Origin: a virus
Virus record (IMG/VR): IMGVR_UViG_3300022939_000038
Span: 1 to 45,516 of that record
Strand: one strand, 5' to 3'
Length of the DNA: 45,516 nucleotides
Shown here: piece by piece, positions 8,653 to 14,548 of the stretch
Layout: every line of letters begins with the position of its first letter
Numbering within the stretch: the first letter of the stretch is position 1
Program-made: the position numbers and the translations under genes
Notes under the pieces: model-generated
The model's input: the letters and a program-made list of their open reading frames with translations, nothing else
Database searches by the model: none
Told to the model about the DNA's origin: nothing

Positions 8653-8825
8653 GATGATACAAACATTGAGCATCCTCAAAGTTTATTGCGAGTTTAGAAA
8701 AAAATTTTCCAGAACAACTTTATAGCGGCCATAAGAAAGGTCTCAATAGAGCAAATGTACAAAGAATGTAAGAATAGACCTAAGAATTACATAATCTAAA
8801 AGGAACAAAGACAATTTGAACAAAT

Positions 8826-8984
8826 ATGATAGAACAAACACTCAATAAGTCAATGAAACAGAAAGGTCCTAACAGATGGCCTAGATTAGTGCTTCGCACC
8901 GCGGATGCCTACGCAGATTGTTTAAATACGGATAAATATAATAGCTTGAGTGCTTTAAATACGGTCATTTATGGGAATTTTTAG
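8826..8984 (+). CDS. Possible 52-residue small protein
   Basis: ATG 8826 opens a 52-codon frame ending TAG 8982-8984. Its product contains KGPNRWPRLVLRTADAYADC. It lacks a well-spaced ribosome binding site (AAGGA is about 20 bases upstream), and I recognise no family. It could be a remnant of a longer gene or chance. The next gene starts 17 bases later with its own ribosome binding site. Confidence 0.25.
   Translation: MIEQTLNKSMKQKGPNRWPRLVLRTADAYADCLNTDKYNSLSALNTVIYGNF
8931..8938 (+). promoter_or_regulatory. Late-promoter-like octamer upstream of gp5
   Basis: GATAAATA is one mismatch from TATAAATA. The predicted start near 8944 would give a leader of about 58 bases with an AGGAG site before the gp5 ATG at 9002. 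Confidence 0.45.
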
Positions 8985-9001
8985 TAAACATTAGGAGAAT
9001 T

Positions 9002-10099
9002 ATGGAACAGTATTCAGATTTTATGGGCAGAGATGGATTTGTATGGTTCATTGGTGTTGTTGAAGATCGTAAGGATCCTGAGAAACTTGGCCGTGTTCGT
9101 GTACGTTGTTTAGGTTTTCATACAGATGATAAAGAGTTATTACCTACGGCCGATCTACCTTGGTCGCATCCTTTGTTACCTATTACTTCATCAGGCATAT
9201 CTGGTATCGGCCAGACACCTCTTGGCCTTGTTGAAGGTTCGTGGGTATTAGGTTTCTTTAGAGATGGTAAATACGCACAAGAGGCCGTTGTAATTGGGGC
9301 ATTGCCAGGCAAACCTACTTACACAGGTGCAGAGCAGTTACAAAAGGGTCTAGGATTTTCTGATCCCAATGGTGTCTATCCTTTAGATGTCTACAAAGAT
9401 CACGCAGATACAAACAAACTGGCCACCAATGATGTTGAGATACCTATACTTGAATTACGTAAACTTGACAGAATACTTGGTATACCGACGGCATCAACAA
9501 TAGCAGTATTTGACGCAGCCTCTGAAGGAGAACTGTGGTCCATGCCTGAAAACACTTACGCTGCTGAGTATCCCTATAATCATGTGTTTGCAACTGAAAG
9601 CGGCCACATTAAAGAATATGACGATACACCCAATGCTCGTAGAATATTAGAATATCATGCAAGTGGTACTGAAACAGAAATAACAGATGATGGTACAAGA
9701 ACCACAATTCTAAAGTCTTCCGATTACAATGTAACAGAAGGCAATAGTAACGTCTATATTAAAGGTAATAGTAATACCACCTTAGGCGGCCATTACAAAC
9801 TCTTTTTAAACACAGATGGTAAAACAGGCAATAACTATGATATACAGGTCGGCCCTAATGCAAATGTCAATATACAAGTAGATGGTGGTAATGTCAATGT
9901 ATCTGCCTTTACATCACAAAACGGCCCTCAAACAGTTGGTGGGGATATAAACCTATATGCAGGTAAAGACATTACTATGGCCGCTACAGGCCAGTTAACC
10001 ATTAGTGCCAATAAAATCATAGAATCATCACAAACAACAACCACAAGAAGTGCTCAAGGAGAGTATCACACATACGGTTCTCCTATTGACCATAATTAA
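9002..10099 (+). CDS. 5: Baseplate central spike, T4 gp5-like without lysozyme domain
   Basis: The 365-residue product carries the gp5 OB-fold start (WFIGVVEDRKDPEKLGRVRV; about residues 15-110, including GISGIGQTPLGLVEGSWVLGFF and GFSDPNGVYPL). It then goes, after a short linker, into the triple-stranded beta-helix stalk (HVFATESGHIKEYDDTPNAR at about 195, then repeats such as GNSNVYIKGNSNTTLGG). T4 gp5 (575 residues) has a lysozyme domain between these parts; it is absent here. gp5 trimers puncture the outer membrane. The PAAR tip protein that should cap it lies 4 kb downstream. AGGAG precedes the ATG. Confidence 0.9.
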   Translation: MEQYSDFMGRDGFVWFIGVVEDRKDPEKLGRVRVRCLGFHTDDKELLPTADLPWSHPLLPITSSGISGIGQTPLGLVEGSWVLGFFRDGKYAQEAVVIGALPGKPTYTGAEQLQKGLGFSDPNGVYPLDVYKDHADTNKLATNDVEIPILELRKLDRILGIPTASTIAVFDAASEGELWSMPENTYAAEYPYNHVFATESGHIKEYDDTPNARRILEYHASGTETEITDDGTRTTILKSSDYNVTEGNSNVYIKGNSNTTLGGHYKLFLNTDGKTGNNYDIQVGPNANVNIQVDGGNVNVSAFTSQNGPQTVGGDINLYAGKDITMAATGQLTISANKIIESSQTTTTRSAQGEYHTYGSPIDHN

Positions 10100-10199
10100 A
10101 CACTATTAAAACTAGGCTGGCCTTGTAATCTATAAAAGTAGTAAGTAACATATGAATATATCGAAGCGGCAAACTCAAGGCAAAACCTTAGCCTCATAT

Positions 10200-10349
10200 A
10201 TGAAAATTTTTTTCGTGCTATTTTTTGTGCTATTAGTCGGCTGTGTCAAAGTGTCGGTATCATGTAAAGTAGATAATATAGAAGAAATCGCATCCGCGGT
10301 CGAAGACTGTAAAGAACAACCTAACATGGCCATTACTAAAGAGTTTTGA
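10200..10349 (+). CDS. Small predicted lipoprotein
   Basis: From ATG 10200 the product is 49 residues: MK, a hydrophobic stretch IFFVLFFVLLVG, then Cys14 in a lipobox-like LVGC and a polar remainder with two more Cys. This looks like a signal-peptidase-II substrate anchored in a membrane. An in-frame ATG at 10152 would add 16 polar residues before the signal, which is less likely. It could be a spanin-like outer membrane lipoprotein, but it is not proline-rich as Rz1 proteins are. Function is unknown. Confidence 0.5.
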   Translation: MKIFFVLFFVLLVGCVKVSVSCKVDNIEEIASAVEDCKEQPNMAITKEF

Positions 10350-10410
10350 GGATACAAAGTATTATACATAGTTATGTTGAGTCCCAGAGGAAAGTGCTAG
10401 AGCTAGCAAT

Positions 10411-10719
10411 ATGATTACAATTACAGAAACAGCAAAGTGGCGTCTATTTCAAGTTAAACTGAAAAACAAATCTCGTTACATACGTTTAGATGTAAAGGGA
10501 GGTGGGTGTGCAGGTTTTAATTATGAATGGTCTTTTACAGAGGATAAGGAAGACAATGATATGTTATTAGAAAACGTTTTATTAATATCAAAGGATTTAG
10601 AGTTTTACTTATTAGGTACAGAATTAGATTATATAGATGAGGCCTTTAAAAGTGAGTTTGTAATTACGAATCCAAATAGTAAGTCTAGTTGTGGCTGTGG
10701 TGAGTCGTTTTCTATTTAA
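10411..10719 (+). CDS. HesB/IscA-family iron-sulfur cluster carrier
   Basis: The 102-residue product is the normal A-type carrier length. The three cluster-ligating cysteines are in place: Cys33 in GGGCAGFNY, and Cys94 and Cys96 in the C-terminal SSCGCGESF. The middle has the LEFYLLGTELDYIDE segment seen in IscA/ErpA/HesB. Such proteins receive Fe-S clusters from the scaffold and hand them to apo-enzymes. In this phage the radical-SAM proteins at 33-36 kb are natural client candidates, which is an inference. It lies in an accessory island after the spike gene. Confidence 0.92.
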   Translation: MITITETAKWRLFQVKLKNKSRYIRLDVKGGGCAGFNYEWSFTEDKEDNDMLLENVLLISKDLEFYLLGTELDYIDEAFKSEFVITNPNSKSSCGCGESFSI

Positions 10720-10778
10720 ACGCAAAAAATTTTTCGCAAAACTTCGAGTAACTTGAGTGATAACTTGTGCGGATTTCT

Positions 10779-10786
10779 TATAAATA
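10779..10786 (+). promoter_or_regulatory. T4-type late promoter octamer
   Basis: This is an exact TATAAATA. The predicted start near 10792 gives a leader of about 80 bases to the ATG at 10872, which has an AGAGGA ribosome binding site. Confidence 0.6.
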
Positions 10787-10871
10787 ATACTATATAATAA
10801 ATTTATATAATCTTATATTTTTTTTTTACTTCCGAACATTGTCGAATTAACCCACAAGAGGACTTACACTT

Positions 10872-11129
10872 ATGCCTAAACAGCCTAAGAAGATTACACT
10901 TACGTCTTTAAAAAAAAAGGCACCTAAAATACCGTCACATACTTGTGTCAGTATAGATAATGTTATAAGTAAATTAGAAAAGTTAGTTGAACGTAAAAAG
11001 GCGTTAGATAAAAAGTCACTTAAAGACTTAACCAAACGATTAGAAAAATTAAGAACGGCCAATGAAGACCTACGAGAAGGTGGTATCTATTGGTACGAAA
11101 AATTAAAACTGTTATTAAAAAATAGATAG
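10872..11129 (+). CDS. Conserved small basic phage protein, unknown function
   Basis: This 85-residue Lys-rich protein begins with ITLTSLKKKAPK, has a single Cys in SHTCVSID, then a heptad-like helix (about residues 32-65) and ends REGGIYWYEKLKLLLKNR. I have the impression of similar short proteins in T4-like marine phages but know no function. It has a good ribosome binding site (AGAGGA) and is followed 10 bases later by a microprotein gene. Confidence 0.7.
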   Translation: MPKQPKKITLTSLKKKAPKIPSHTCVSIDNVISKLEKLVERKKALDKKSLKDLTKRLEKLRTANEDLREGGIYWYEKLKLLLKNR

Positions 11130-11139
11130 GAGGTCTCCT

Positions 11140-11217
11140 ATGAATTACTACGTTACAGGAACACTTATTATATTATTAGTTGCGTTTGCATTAATTGTTG
11201 GACCTTATTCATATTAA
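11140..11217 (+). CDS. 25-residue single-span membrane microprotein
   Basis: ATG 11140 is preceded by an ideal AGGAGGT ribosome binding site at 11129-11135. The product starts MNYYVTG and continues with one hydrophobic helix (TLIILLVAFALIVG, residues 8-21), ending PYSY. The strong ribosome binding site, tight spacing after the upstream gene and clean membrane span argue for a real gene. It may be a membrane regulator, for example of lysis, or a subunit of the transporter encoded next. The role is unknown. Confidence 0.65.
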   Translation: MNYYVTGTLIILLVAFALIVGPYSY

Positions 11218-11243
11218 ACTTTTGTTACAATACACTTTTAAGG

Positions 11244-11251
11244 TCTAAATA
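11244..11251 (+). promoter_or_regulatory. Late-promoter-like octamer upstream of the Na/Pi gene
   Basis: TCTAAATA is followed by ATTCTGA and the ATG at 11259. It has two mismatches from TATAAATA if both first bases are counted. The predicted leader is only 2 bases and no ribosome binding site is present. Confidence 0.35.
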
Positions 11252-11258
11252 ATTCTGA

Positions 11259-11732
11259 ATGTTTATTAAAAAACTTATTCAGAAAGTAAAAGATATGGAA
11301 CTAGGAAATCCTGTCATTACTACCCTTGTTGGGTTAGTGGTGTTCTATATCGGTCTTAAAATGTTTTCTGGTGGGATGAAGTCTATGGGTAATTTAGATC
11401 ATCTTGCCTTTTTTACACACAACACCGTTTATATGTTTTTTGGTGGTATTGTTATGACATTGCTTTGGCAATCATCTTCATTATCTACCACAGCGATTAT
11501 TGCGTTAGTAGCTTCTGGTGCAGTACCTTTACCTGCTGCAATTGCAGCTGTATTAGGTGCAAATATAGGAACAACTGGAACAATATGGCTTGCAGGTCTT
11601 TTAGTTTCTGATGGTATGCCTAAAGGGGATACTTTAAGAATTGCAATGGCACACACTGGTGTAAATATGTTTATGGCATTAACGTTAATGCCTTTTGTAA
11701 AACATATTGCGAACTTTTTAAACCGATTTTAA
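11259..11732 (+). CDS. Half-length Na+/phosphate cotransporter-family protein
   Basis: This 157-residue membrane protein matches one repeat of the Na/Pi-cotransporter (NptA/SLC34-like) family. It has GLKMFSGGMKSMG after the first helix, QSSS at residues 71-74, then SGAVPLPAAIAAVLGANIGTT (GANIGTT at 100-106) and a later membrane segment ending FVKHIANFL. Complete family members contain two inverted copies of the QSSS repeat in 300-550 residues; only one is present. It could work as a homodimer, modify the host carrier or be non-transporting. Phosphate uptake is a common theme of marine phage accessory genes. A terminator follows. Confidence 0.8.
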   Translation: MFIKKLIQKVKDMELGNPVITTLVGLVVFYIGLKMFSGGMKSMGNLDHLAFFTHNTVYMFFGGIVMTLLWQSSSLSTTAIIALVASGAVPLPAAIAAVLGANIGTTGTIWLAGLLVSDGMPKGDTLRIAMAHTGVNMFMALTLMPFVKHIANFLNRF

Positions 11733-11741
11733 AAATAAAAA

Positions 11742-11789
11742 CCTCACCGAGAGATAATTAACAAAAACAAAAGAAAACTCTCAGTGAGG
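11742..11789. terminator. Long inverted repeat between convergent genes, likely bidirectional terminator
   Basis: CCTCAC-c-GAGAG (11742-11753) pairs with CTCTC-a-GTGAGG (11778-11789): 11 base pairs and one mismatch around a 24-base A-rich loop. It is flanked by A-rich and T-rich tracts. It lies between the end of the Na/Pi gene and the end of the minus-strand cassette. Confidence 0.7.
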
Positions 11790-11797
11790 AAAAACAA

Positions 11798-11808
11798 CCC
11801 TTATAGGG
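11798..11808. terminator. Short second hairpin next to the terminator
   Basis: CCCT-TAT-AGGG forms a 4-base-pair stem between the long inverted repeat and the stop codon of the minus-strand gene at 11820. It may assist termination of the leftward transcript. Confidence 0.35.
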
Positions 11809-11819
11809 TAACTGTAAAA

Positions 11820-12338
11820 CTATTCATTATCCATTTCTTCATAATCTATCATCTGTTGGACAATTTCAAAGGTATCATCTAATGCTTTACCTTCTACTGT
11901 TTTCCAAAATACATCTTTTGAACCATTTGGTGCGGCCTCTGATAATGTATAACTTTTATCTTCACCATCATTATAGATACCAGCAAAGTCCATACCAGGT
12001 TCATAATATTGTAAGTTGATACTTACATCATCATTATTATCATAAAAGTAATCAAACGCTTCTGTAGGTGGTCCCCATGCAGATTGAAAAGAAAAACATA
12101 GTTTATCACCATCTCTTTTAGCACCATAAAACTCTTTTACATCCCATTTTGTTCCCCAATTATCAACTGACCATTGATACCAATTTTCTTGTTCTTCTTT
12201 TGGCATAGGTCTTAAATGATTTAACAAGCCGTCTTCTTTTTCTTTATCATTATTTTTTTCATCAACAATGGCCTCTATTTCATCTAATATTTTTTTAGGA
12301 CCTTTTATTTCAACAAAATTATCACACCAGTTTGGCAT
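11820..12338 (-). CDS. Api92/YubB-like ferredoxin-fold domain protein (DUF1281-type)
   Basis: This 172-residue acidic protein begins MPNWCDNFVEIKG. It carries NWYQWSVDNWGTKWDVKEF (about residues 52-70) and FSFQSAWGPPTEAFDYF (about 82-98), the signature of the Api92-like/DUF1281 family found in phages and plasmids. Members are small and have no established activity. An AAGGAG ribosome binding site lies before the ATG. It is the last gene of a seven-gene minus-strand run. Confidence 0.8.
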   Translation of the reverse strand: MPNWCDNFVEIKGPKKILDEIEAIVDEKNNDKEKEDGLLNHLRPMPKEEQENWYQWSVDNWGTKWDVKEFYGAKRDGDKLCFSFQSAWGPPTEAFDYFYDNNDDVSINLQYYEPGMDFAGIYNDGEDKSYTLSEAAPNGSKDVFWKTVEGKALDDTFEIVQQMIDYEEMDNE

Positions 12339-12352
12339 AGTTTTCTCCTTTG

Positions 12353-12628
12353 TTATATTCCATATTCGTTTAATCTAAAATCTACAACAGGCATAAAGTC
12401 ATAAGCATATTCATTATCAGGCAATGCACCTGACATTTTAACTAACGTATCATACGGTTTACGTTTGTCAAAAAACTTTTGTAAAACAGTTTTAAGATTA
12501 TCAGACATTGTATGGGCAATACTATTGTTAAATTTACAAAACAAAGTACCACAAACTACATTGACATCGGTAGCACCAACTTTCTTTGCAACTTCAATAA
12601 TTTCGTTTCTTAATTGTTCATTTGTCAT
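12353..12628 (-). CDS. Hypothetical protein, 91 residues
   Basis: This soluble protein begins with a helix (NEQLRNEIIEVAKKVGA), followed by a DVNVVCGTLFCKF strand with two Cys, and ends with FMPVVDFRLNEYGI. I recognise no family. A good AAGGAG ribosome binding site precedes ATG 12628. It sits 14 bases before the DUF1281-like gene in the same operon. Confidence 0.65.
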   Translation of the reverse strand: MTNEQLRNEIIEVAKKVGATDVNVVCGTLFCKFNNSIAHTMSDNLKTVLQKFFDKRKPYDTLVKMSGALPDNEYAYDFMPVVDFRLNEYGI

Positions 12629-12643
12629 AATATAACTCCTTTG

Positions 12644-12817
12644 TTACAGTTTTTCTTTGTATTCAAAATGGGTCCATGATTCAGACTTCTCTTTTGAATT
12701 AGTTAATATTTTCATACCAGGTCCGTATTCATTATTACAAGCAAAGATAGCAGCGTCATAATCATTATACAACTCTTTTAATACTTTGCCGTTTTTTGTT
12801 ACTTGATATTTTATCAT
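12644..12817 (-). CDS. Hypothetical protein, 57 residues
   Basis: The frame runs from ATG 12817 to TAA 12644. The product begins MIKYQVTKNGKVLKELYND and ends HFEYKEKL, with one Cys in the middle, and looks like a small beta-beta-alpha domain. It starts one base after the stop of the upstream gene (TAATATG), so translation is probably coupled; no separate ribosome binding site is visible. No family is recognised. Confidence 0.6.
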   Translation of the reverse strand: MIKYQVTKNGKVLKELYNDYDAAIFACNNEYGPGMKILTNSKEKSESWTHFEYKEKL

Positions 12818-12818
12818 A

Positions 12819-13184
12819 TTATTTTAAATATAAAGGTCCTGTCCATTGAATTGGATAGTTACCTGTTAATACATTTCCTCTTGGTGAGTTTAAAGCAGGT
12901 TTATTATAACCAGCGGCCTTTAGTATATCACCTTTTTTAAAATGTTTAAAATCTTCTTTTACGATAAAACAAAAAACGCCAGTATCTTGTACAATCTTAA
13001 TGTACTTTTTACCTTCTTTGATTTTTGTTTTAGAATCCCATTTATCAGTTTGTTCTAATGCCCATCCTGTTAATTCTTTTTTACCATAACTAGTTGACAT
13101 TGCAACATAGTCAGCTTTTGCGCCAGCCATTAAGAACTTAATTCCTTCGTCTAGTGTTTCGCATTTTTGTGATACTTTAATCAT
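12819..13184 (-). CDS. Conserved phage protein of unknown function
   Basis: This 121-residue protein has an N-terminal KCETLDEGIKFLMAGAKADYVAM helix region. It has a central strand pair, KYIKIVQDTGVFCFIV, and a C-terminal KGDILKAAGYNKPALNSPRG that continues to WTGPLYL. The C-terminal pattern seems familiar from other T4-like marine phages, but no function is known to me. An AAAGGA ribosome binding site lies 13 bases upstream of the ATG. Confidence 0.65.
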   Translation of the reverse strand: MIKVSQKCETLDEGIKFLMAGAKADYVAMSTSYGKKELTGWALEQTDKWDSKTKIKEGKKYIKIVQDTGVFCFIVKEDFKHFKKGDILKAAGYNKPALNSPRGNVLTGNYPIQWTGPLYLK

Positions 13185-13188
13185 AGTG

Positions 13189-13317
13189 TTATTTGTCCTT
13201 TTTAGTTTTCATTATTTGTATTACTTGAAATAAAGATTTTGTTTTAAGTAATTTGTTTCCATAAGCAACTCTTTTTTCAAGTTTTTTAATTGCAGTTTTT
13301 AATTGTTTATTATTCAT
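13189..13317 (-). CDS. Hypothetical basic 42-residue protein
   Basis: ATG 13317 to TAA 13189 gives a Lys-rich helical peptide starting MNNKQLKTAIKKLEKRVAYG. Its ATG overlaps the stop of the upstream membrane gene by one base (TAATG), and the next gene starts 4 bases after its stop. This tight spacing supports a real, translationally coupled gene. Function is unknown. Confidence 0.55.
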   Translation of the reverse strand: MNNKQLKTAIKKLEKRVAYGNKLLKTKSLFQVIQIMKTKKDK

Positions 13318-13472
13318 TATTTTTGTAATATAGCAGTTAATGTTCCAGTAAGTATTCCAGTCAATACTAACATGGCACCCATAAAAAATTGATTTTCTTC
13401 AATGGCACCAGCAGCAAAAAACATACTGAATACAAAAATCATAAAACTTATCATTGATATTTTGTCTTTCAT
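13317..13472 (-). CDS. Small two-span membrane protein, 51 residues
   Basis: The frame runs from ATG 13472 to TAA 13317. Hydrophobic segments at residues 6-22 (SMISFMIFVFSMFFAAG) and 30-48 (FMGAMLVLTGILTGTLTAI) are separated by AIEENQ. The ribosome binding site AAGGAA lies 7 bases before the ATG. It could be a holin, antiholin or membrane-acting early protein. No family is recognised. Confidence 0.6.
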   Translation of the reverse strand: MKDKISMISFMIFVFSMFFAAGAIEENQFFMGAMLVLTGILTGTLTAILQK

Positions 13473-13486
13473 AGTGTTTCCTTTCA

Positions 13487-13699
13487 TTATTTTACTTTTA
13501 TTATACCAGTTTCTTCGTATGCCTTATAGTCATTAATGATTTTATTAATAGCATTTTTCATATTAATGTCAATCATCTTTAAAAGAGTATTATCAACTTC
13601 AATAATTTCTTTGATATTTTTGTTTATTTTATTAATTTGAGAATATGCAACGTTTCTAACGATTTGCAAATTCATTTTATTTGTTTTTGTTGTTTTCAT
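13487..13699 (-). CDS. Hypothetical protein, 70 residues, first gene of the minus-strand cassette
   Basis: This is a Lys/Asn/Ile-rich, probably all-helical protein (NKINKNIKEIIEVDNTLL... INMKNAINKIINDYK). ATG 13699 lies about 6 bases after a sigma70-like -10 element, so the mRNA would be leaderless or nearly so. An internal ATG at 13675 is an alternative without a ribosome binding site. No family is recognised. Confidence 0.55.
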   Translation of the reverse strand: MKTTKTNKMNLQIVRNVAYSQINKINKNIKEIIEVDNTLLKMIDINMKNAINKIINDYKAYEETGIIKVK

Positions 13700-13705
13700 A
13701 CTGCT

Positions 13706-13733
13706 ACTATATCAGAATGAGCAAGGAATTCAA
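13706..13733 (-). promoter_or_regulatory. sigma70-like promoter for the minus-strand cassette
   Basis: The minus strand carries TTGAAT (13733-13728), a 16-base spacer and TATAGT (13711-13706). The start of transcription would fall around 13699, the ATG of the first gene. No late octamer is seen here, so this cassette is probably early or middle expressed. Confidence 0.5.
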
Positions 13734-13828
13734 GCACTTTCGGGAAAAAATACCAAAAAAATGTCGTTTTTTTACGTTGGGAACCGTAGGTTTTGACACA
13801 TAAAGAACAAAACTAGAACAAAAACCGT

Positions 13829-13836
13829 TATAAATA
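13829..13836 (+). promoter_or_regulatory. T4-type late promoter octamer
   Basis: This is an exact TATAAATA preceded by CCGT. The predicted start near 13842 leaves a 24-base leader that includes TTGAGGAAA before the ATG at 13866. Confidence 0.65.
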
Positions 13837-13865
13837 GTAGAAATTAACTAAAAATTGAGGAAATT

Positions 13866-14072
13866 ATGGCAAAAATGCGTGAATTTCTGTTCTGGAACGA
13901 ATCAGGACAAGAAGAAAAGAAAGAAGATACAAGTTTTAAGAAGGCTGTTAAGTCAGTCCAAGAAAAATTTAAGAATCAGTTGATTGGATACGAGTATATT
14001 AGTAAAAAAGGCAAAAAAATCGTGTCTTCTATACAATTACCACTTGGTAGAAAGAAAAAAATAGGTAGATAA
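13866..14072 (+). CDS. Hypothetical basic protein, 68 residues
   Basis: The product starts MAKMREFLFWNESG, has a charged middle and ends SIQLPLGRKKKIGR. It is Lys-rich with no membrane segment or Cys. It has its own late promoter and a GAGGAA ribosome binding site. Its stop overlaps the next ATG by one base. Position directly before the PAAR and baseplate genes suggests a late, possibly virion-associated role; the function is unknown. Confidence 0.6.
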   Translation: MAKMREFLFWNESGQEEKKEDTSFKKAVKSVQEKFKNQLIGYEYISKKGKKIVSSIQLPLGRKKKIGR

Positions 14073-14221
14073 TGGCAAAAATAAGTAAAACCTTTGTTGC
14101 AAGGGAAAAAAACTATAAAAAATCATCTTTAGGTAAGAAAAAACGAAGTACAAAGTTTTCATCAATGAATAAATCAAAAAGACGTAGTTGGAAAGCGTAT
14201 AACGGGCAAGGAAAAAGGTAA
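14072..14221 (+). CDS. Very basic 49-residue protein
   Basis: ATG 14072 to TAA 14221. About 20 of 49 residues are Lys or Arg, including the segments LGKKKRSTKFSSMNKSKRRSW and GQGKR. It overlaps the upstream stop by one base and stops one base before the PAAR gene ATG. Both tight junctions support a real gene. It probably binds nucleic acid or a polyanionic partner, which is inferred from charge only. Confidence 0.65.
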   Translation: MAKISKTFVAREKNYKKSSLGKKKRSTKFSSMNKSKRRSWKAYNGQGKR

Positions 14222-14222
14222 A

Positions 14223-14531
14223 ATGGCCGTAAGAGAGGGAGATTTTTTAACAACAGGTCACGGATGTGATGGAATTACTACTTTAGCAATATCTTTAGTA
14301 AGAACAGTTAGAGCAAATGGTATTATAGGTGCTGTAAGAGGCACTCCTACATCACCTCATACTATTTTAATCCCTGGTGACCCGCCAAAATGTATTTCAC
14401 ACCCAGCAGTTTTAAATCAAGGTTCACCAAGTGTTTTGATAGGCGGTATACCTTGGGGACGTGTAGGTGATAGTGCTGATGGTGGTGCAATGATCTCTGG
14501 ATCCTTAAACGTTTTAGTAAACGGCAGATAA
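14223..14531 (+). CDS. 5.4: PAAR-domain spike tip protein, T4 gp5.4-like
   Basis: This 102-residue protein has the PAAR layout: AVREGDFLTTGHGCDG at the N-terminus, repeated beta-turn motifs (SPHTILIPGDPPKCISHPA) and VLIGGIPWGRVGDSADGG near the end. The probable metal ligands are His13, Cys15, His46, Cys57 and His60. PAAR proteins cap the gp5 beta-helix and form its sharp tip. In T4 the gene (5.4) is close to gene 5; here it lies 4.1 kb away, beyond an accessory island. Confidence 0.9.
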   Translation: MAVREGDFLTTGHGCDGITTLAISLVRTVRANGIIGAVRGTPTSPHTILIPGDPPKCISHPAVLNQGSPSVLIGGIPWGRVGDSADGGAMISGSLNVLVNGR

Positions 14532-14535
14532 TTCA

Positions 14536-14543
14536 TATAAATA
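14536..14543 (+). promoter_or_regulatory. T4-type late promoter octamer for gp25
   Basis: This is an exact TATAAATA followed by TTGAT and the ATG at 14549. The 5-base spacing puts the predicted start of transcription on the A of ATG. There is no ribosome binding site. Confidence 0.7.
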
Positions 14544-14548
14544 TTGAT

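Larger units (their letters stand above)
8653..9001 (+). other. 349-base stretch with no confident gene, between gp27 and gp5
   Basis: Stops are dense in all plus-strand frames up to about 8825. It contains one short open frame (8826-8984), a small GTGC-TTC-GCAC hairpin (8889-8899), and a late-promoter-like GATAAATA (8931-8938). A good AGGAG ribosome binding site lies just before gp5. No tRNA cloverleaf is seen. The section around 8870-8925 is less AT-rich than its surroundings. Confidence 0.6.

Noticed and set aside
8653-9001. tRNA gene in the gp27-gp5 gap
   Set aside because: No cloverleaf, TTC-like T-loop or acceptor pairing could be built around the small hairpin.
10396-10407. GCTAG-AG-CTAGC inverted repeat just before the HesB start codon
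   Set aside because: The loop is two bases and the stem five, too short to be a convincing operator or riboswitch without conservation data.
10720-10760. Possible terminator after the HesB gene around the CGCAAAAAATTTTTCGC segment
   Set aside because: The flanking CGC and CGC are not complementary. Only an A/T core with no loop can pair, so no stable hairpin forms.
13793-13798. TTGACA as the -35 box of a rightward sigma70 promoter
   Set aside because: No acceptable -10 hexamer is found 15-19 bases downstream, while an exact late octamer lies at 13829.
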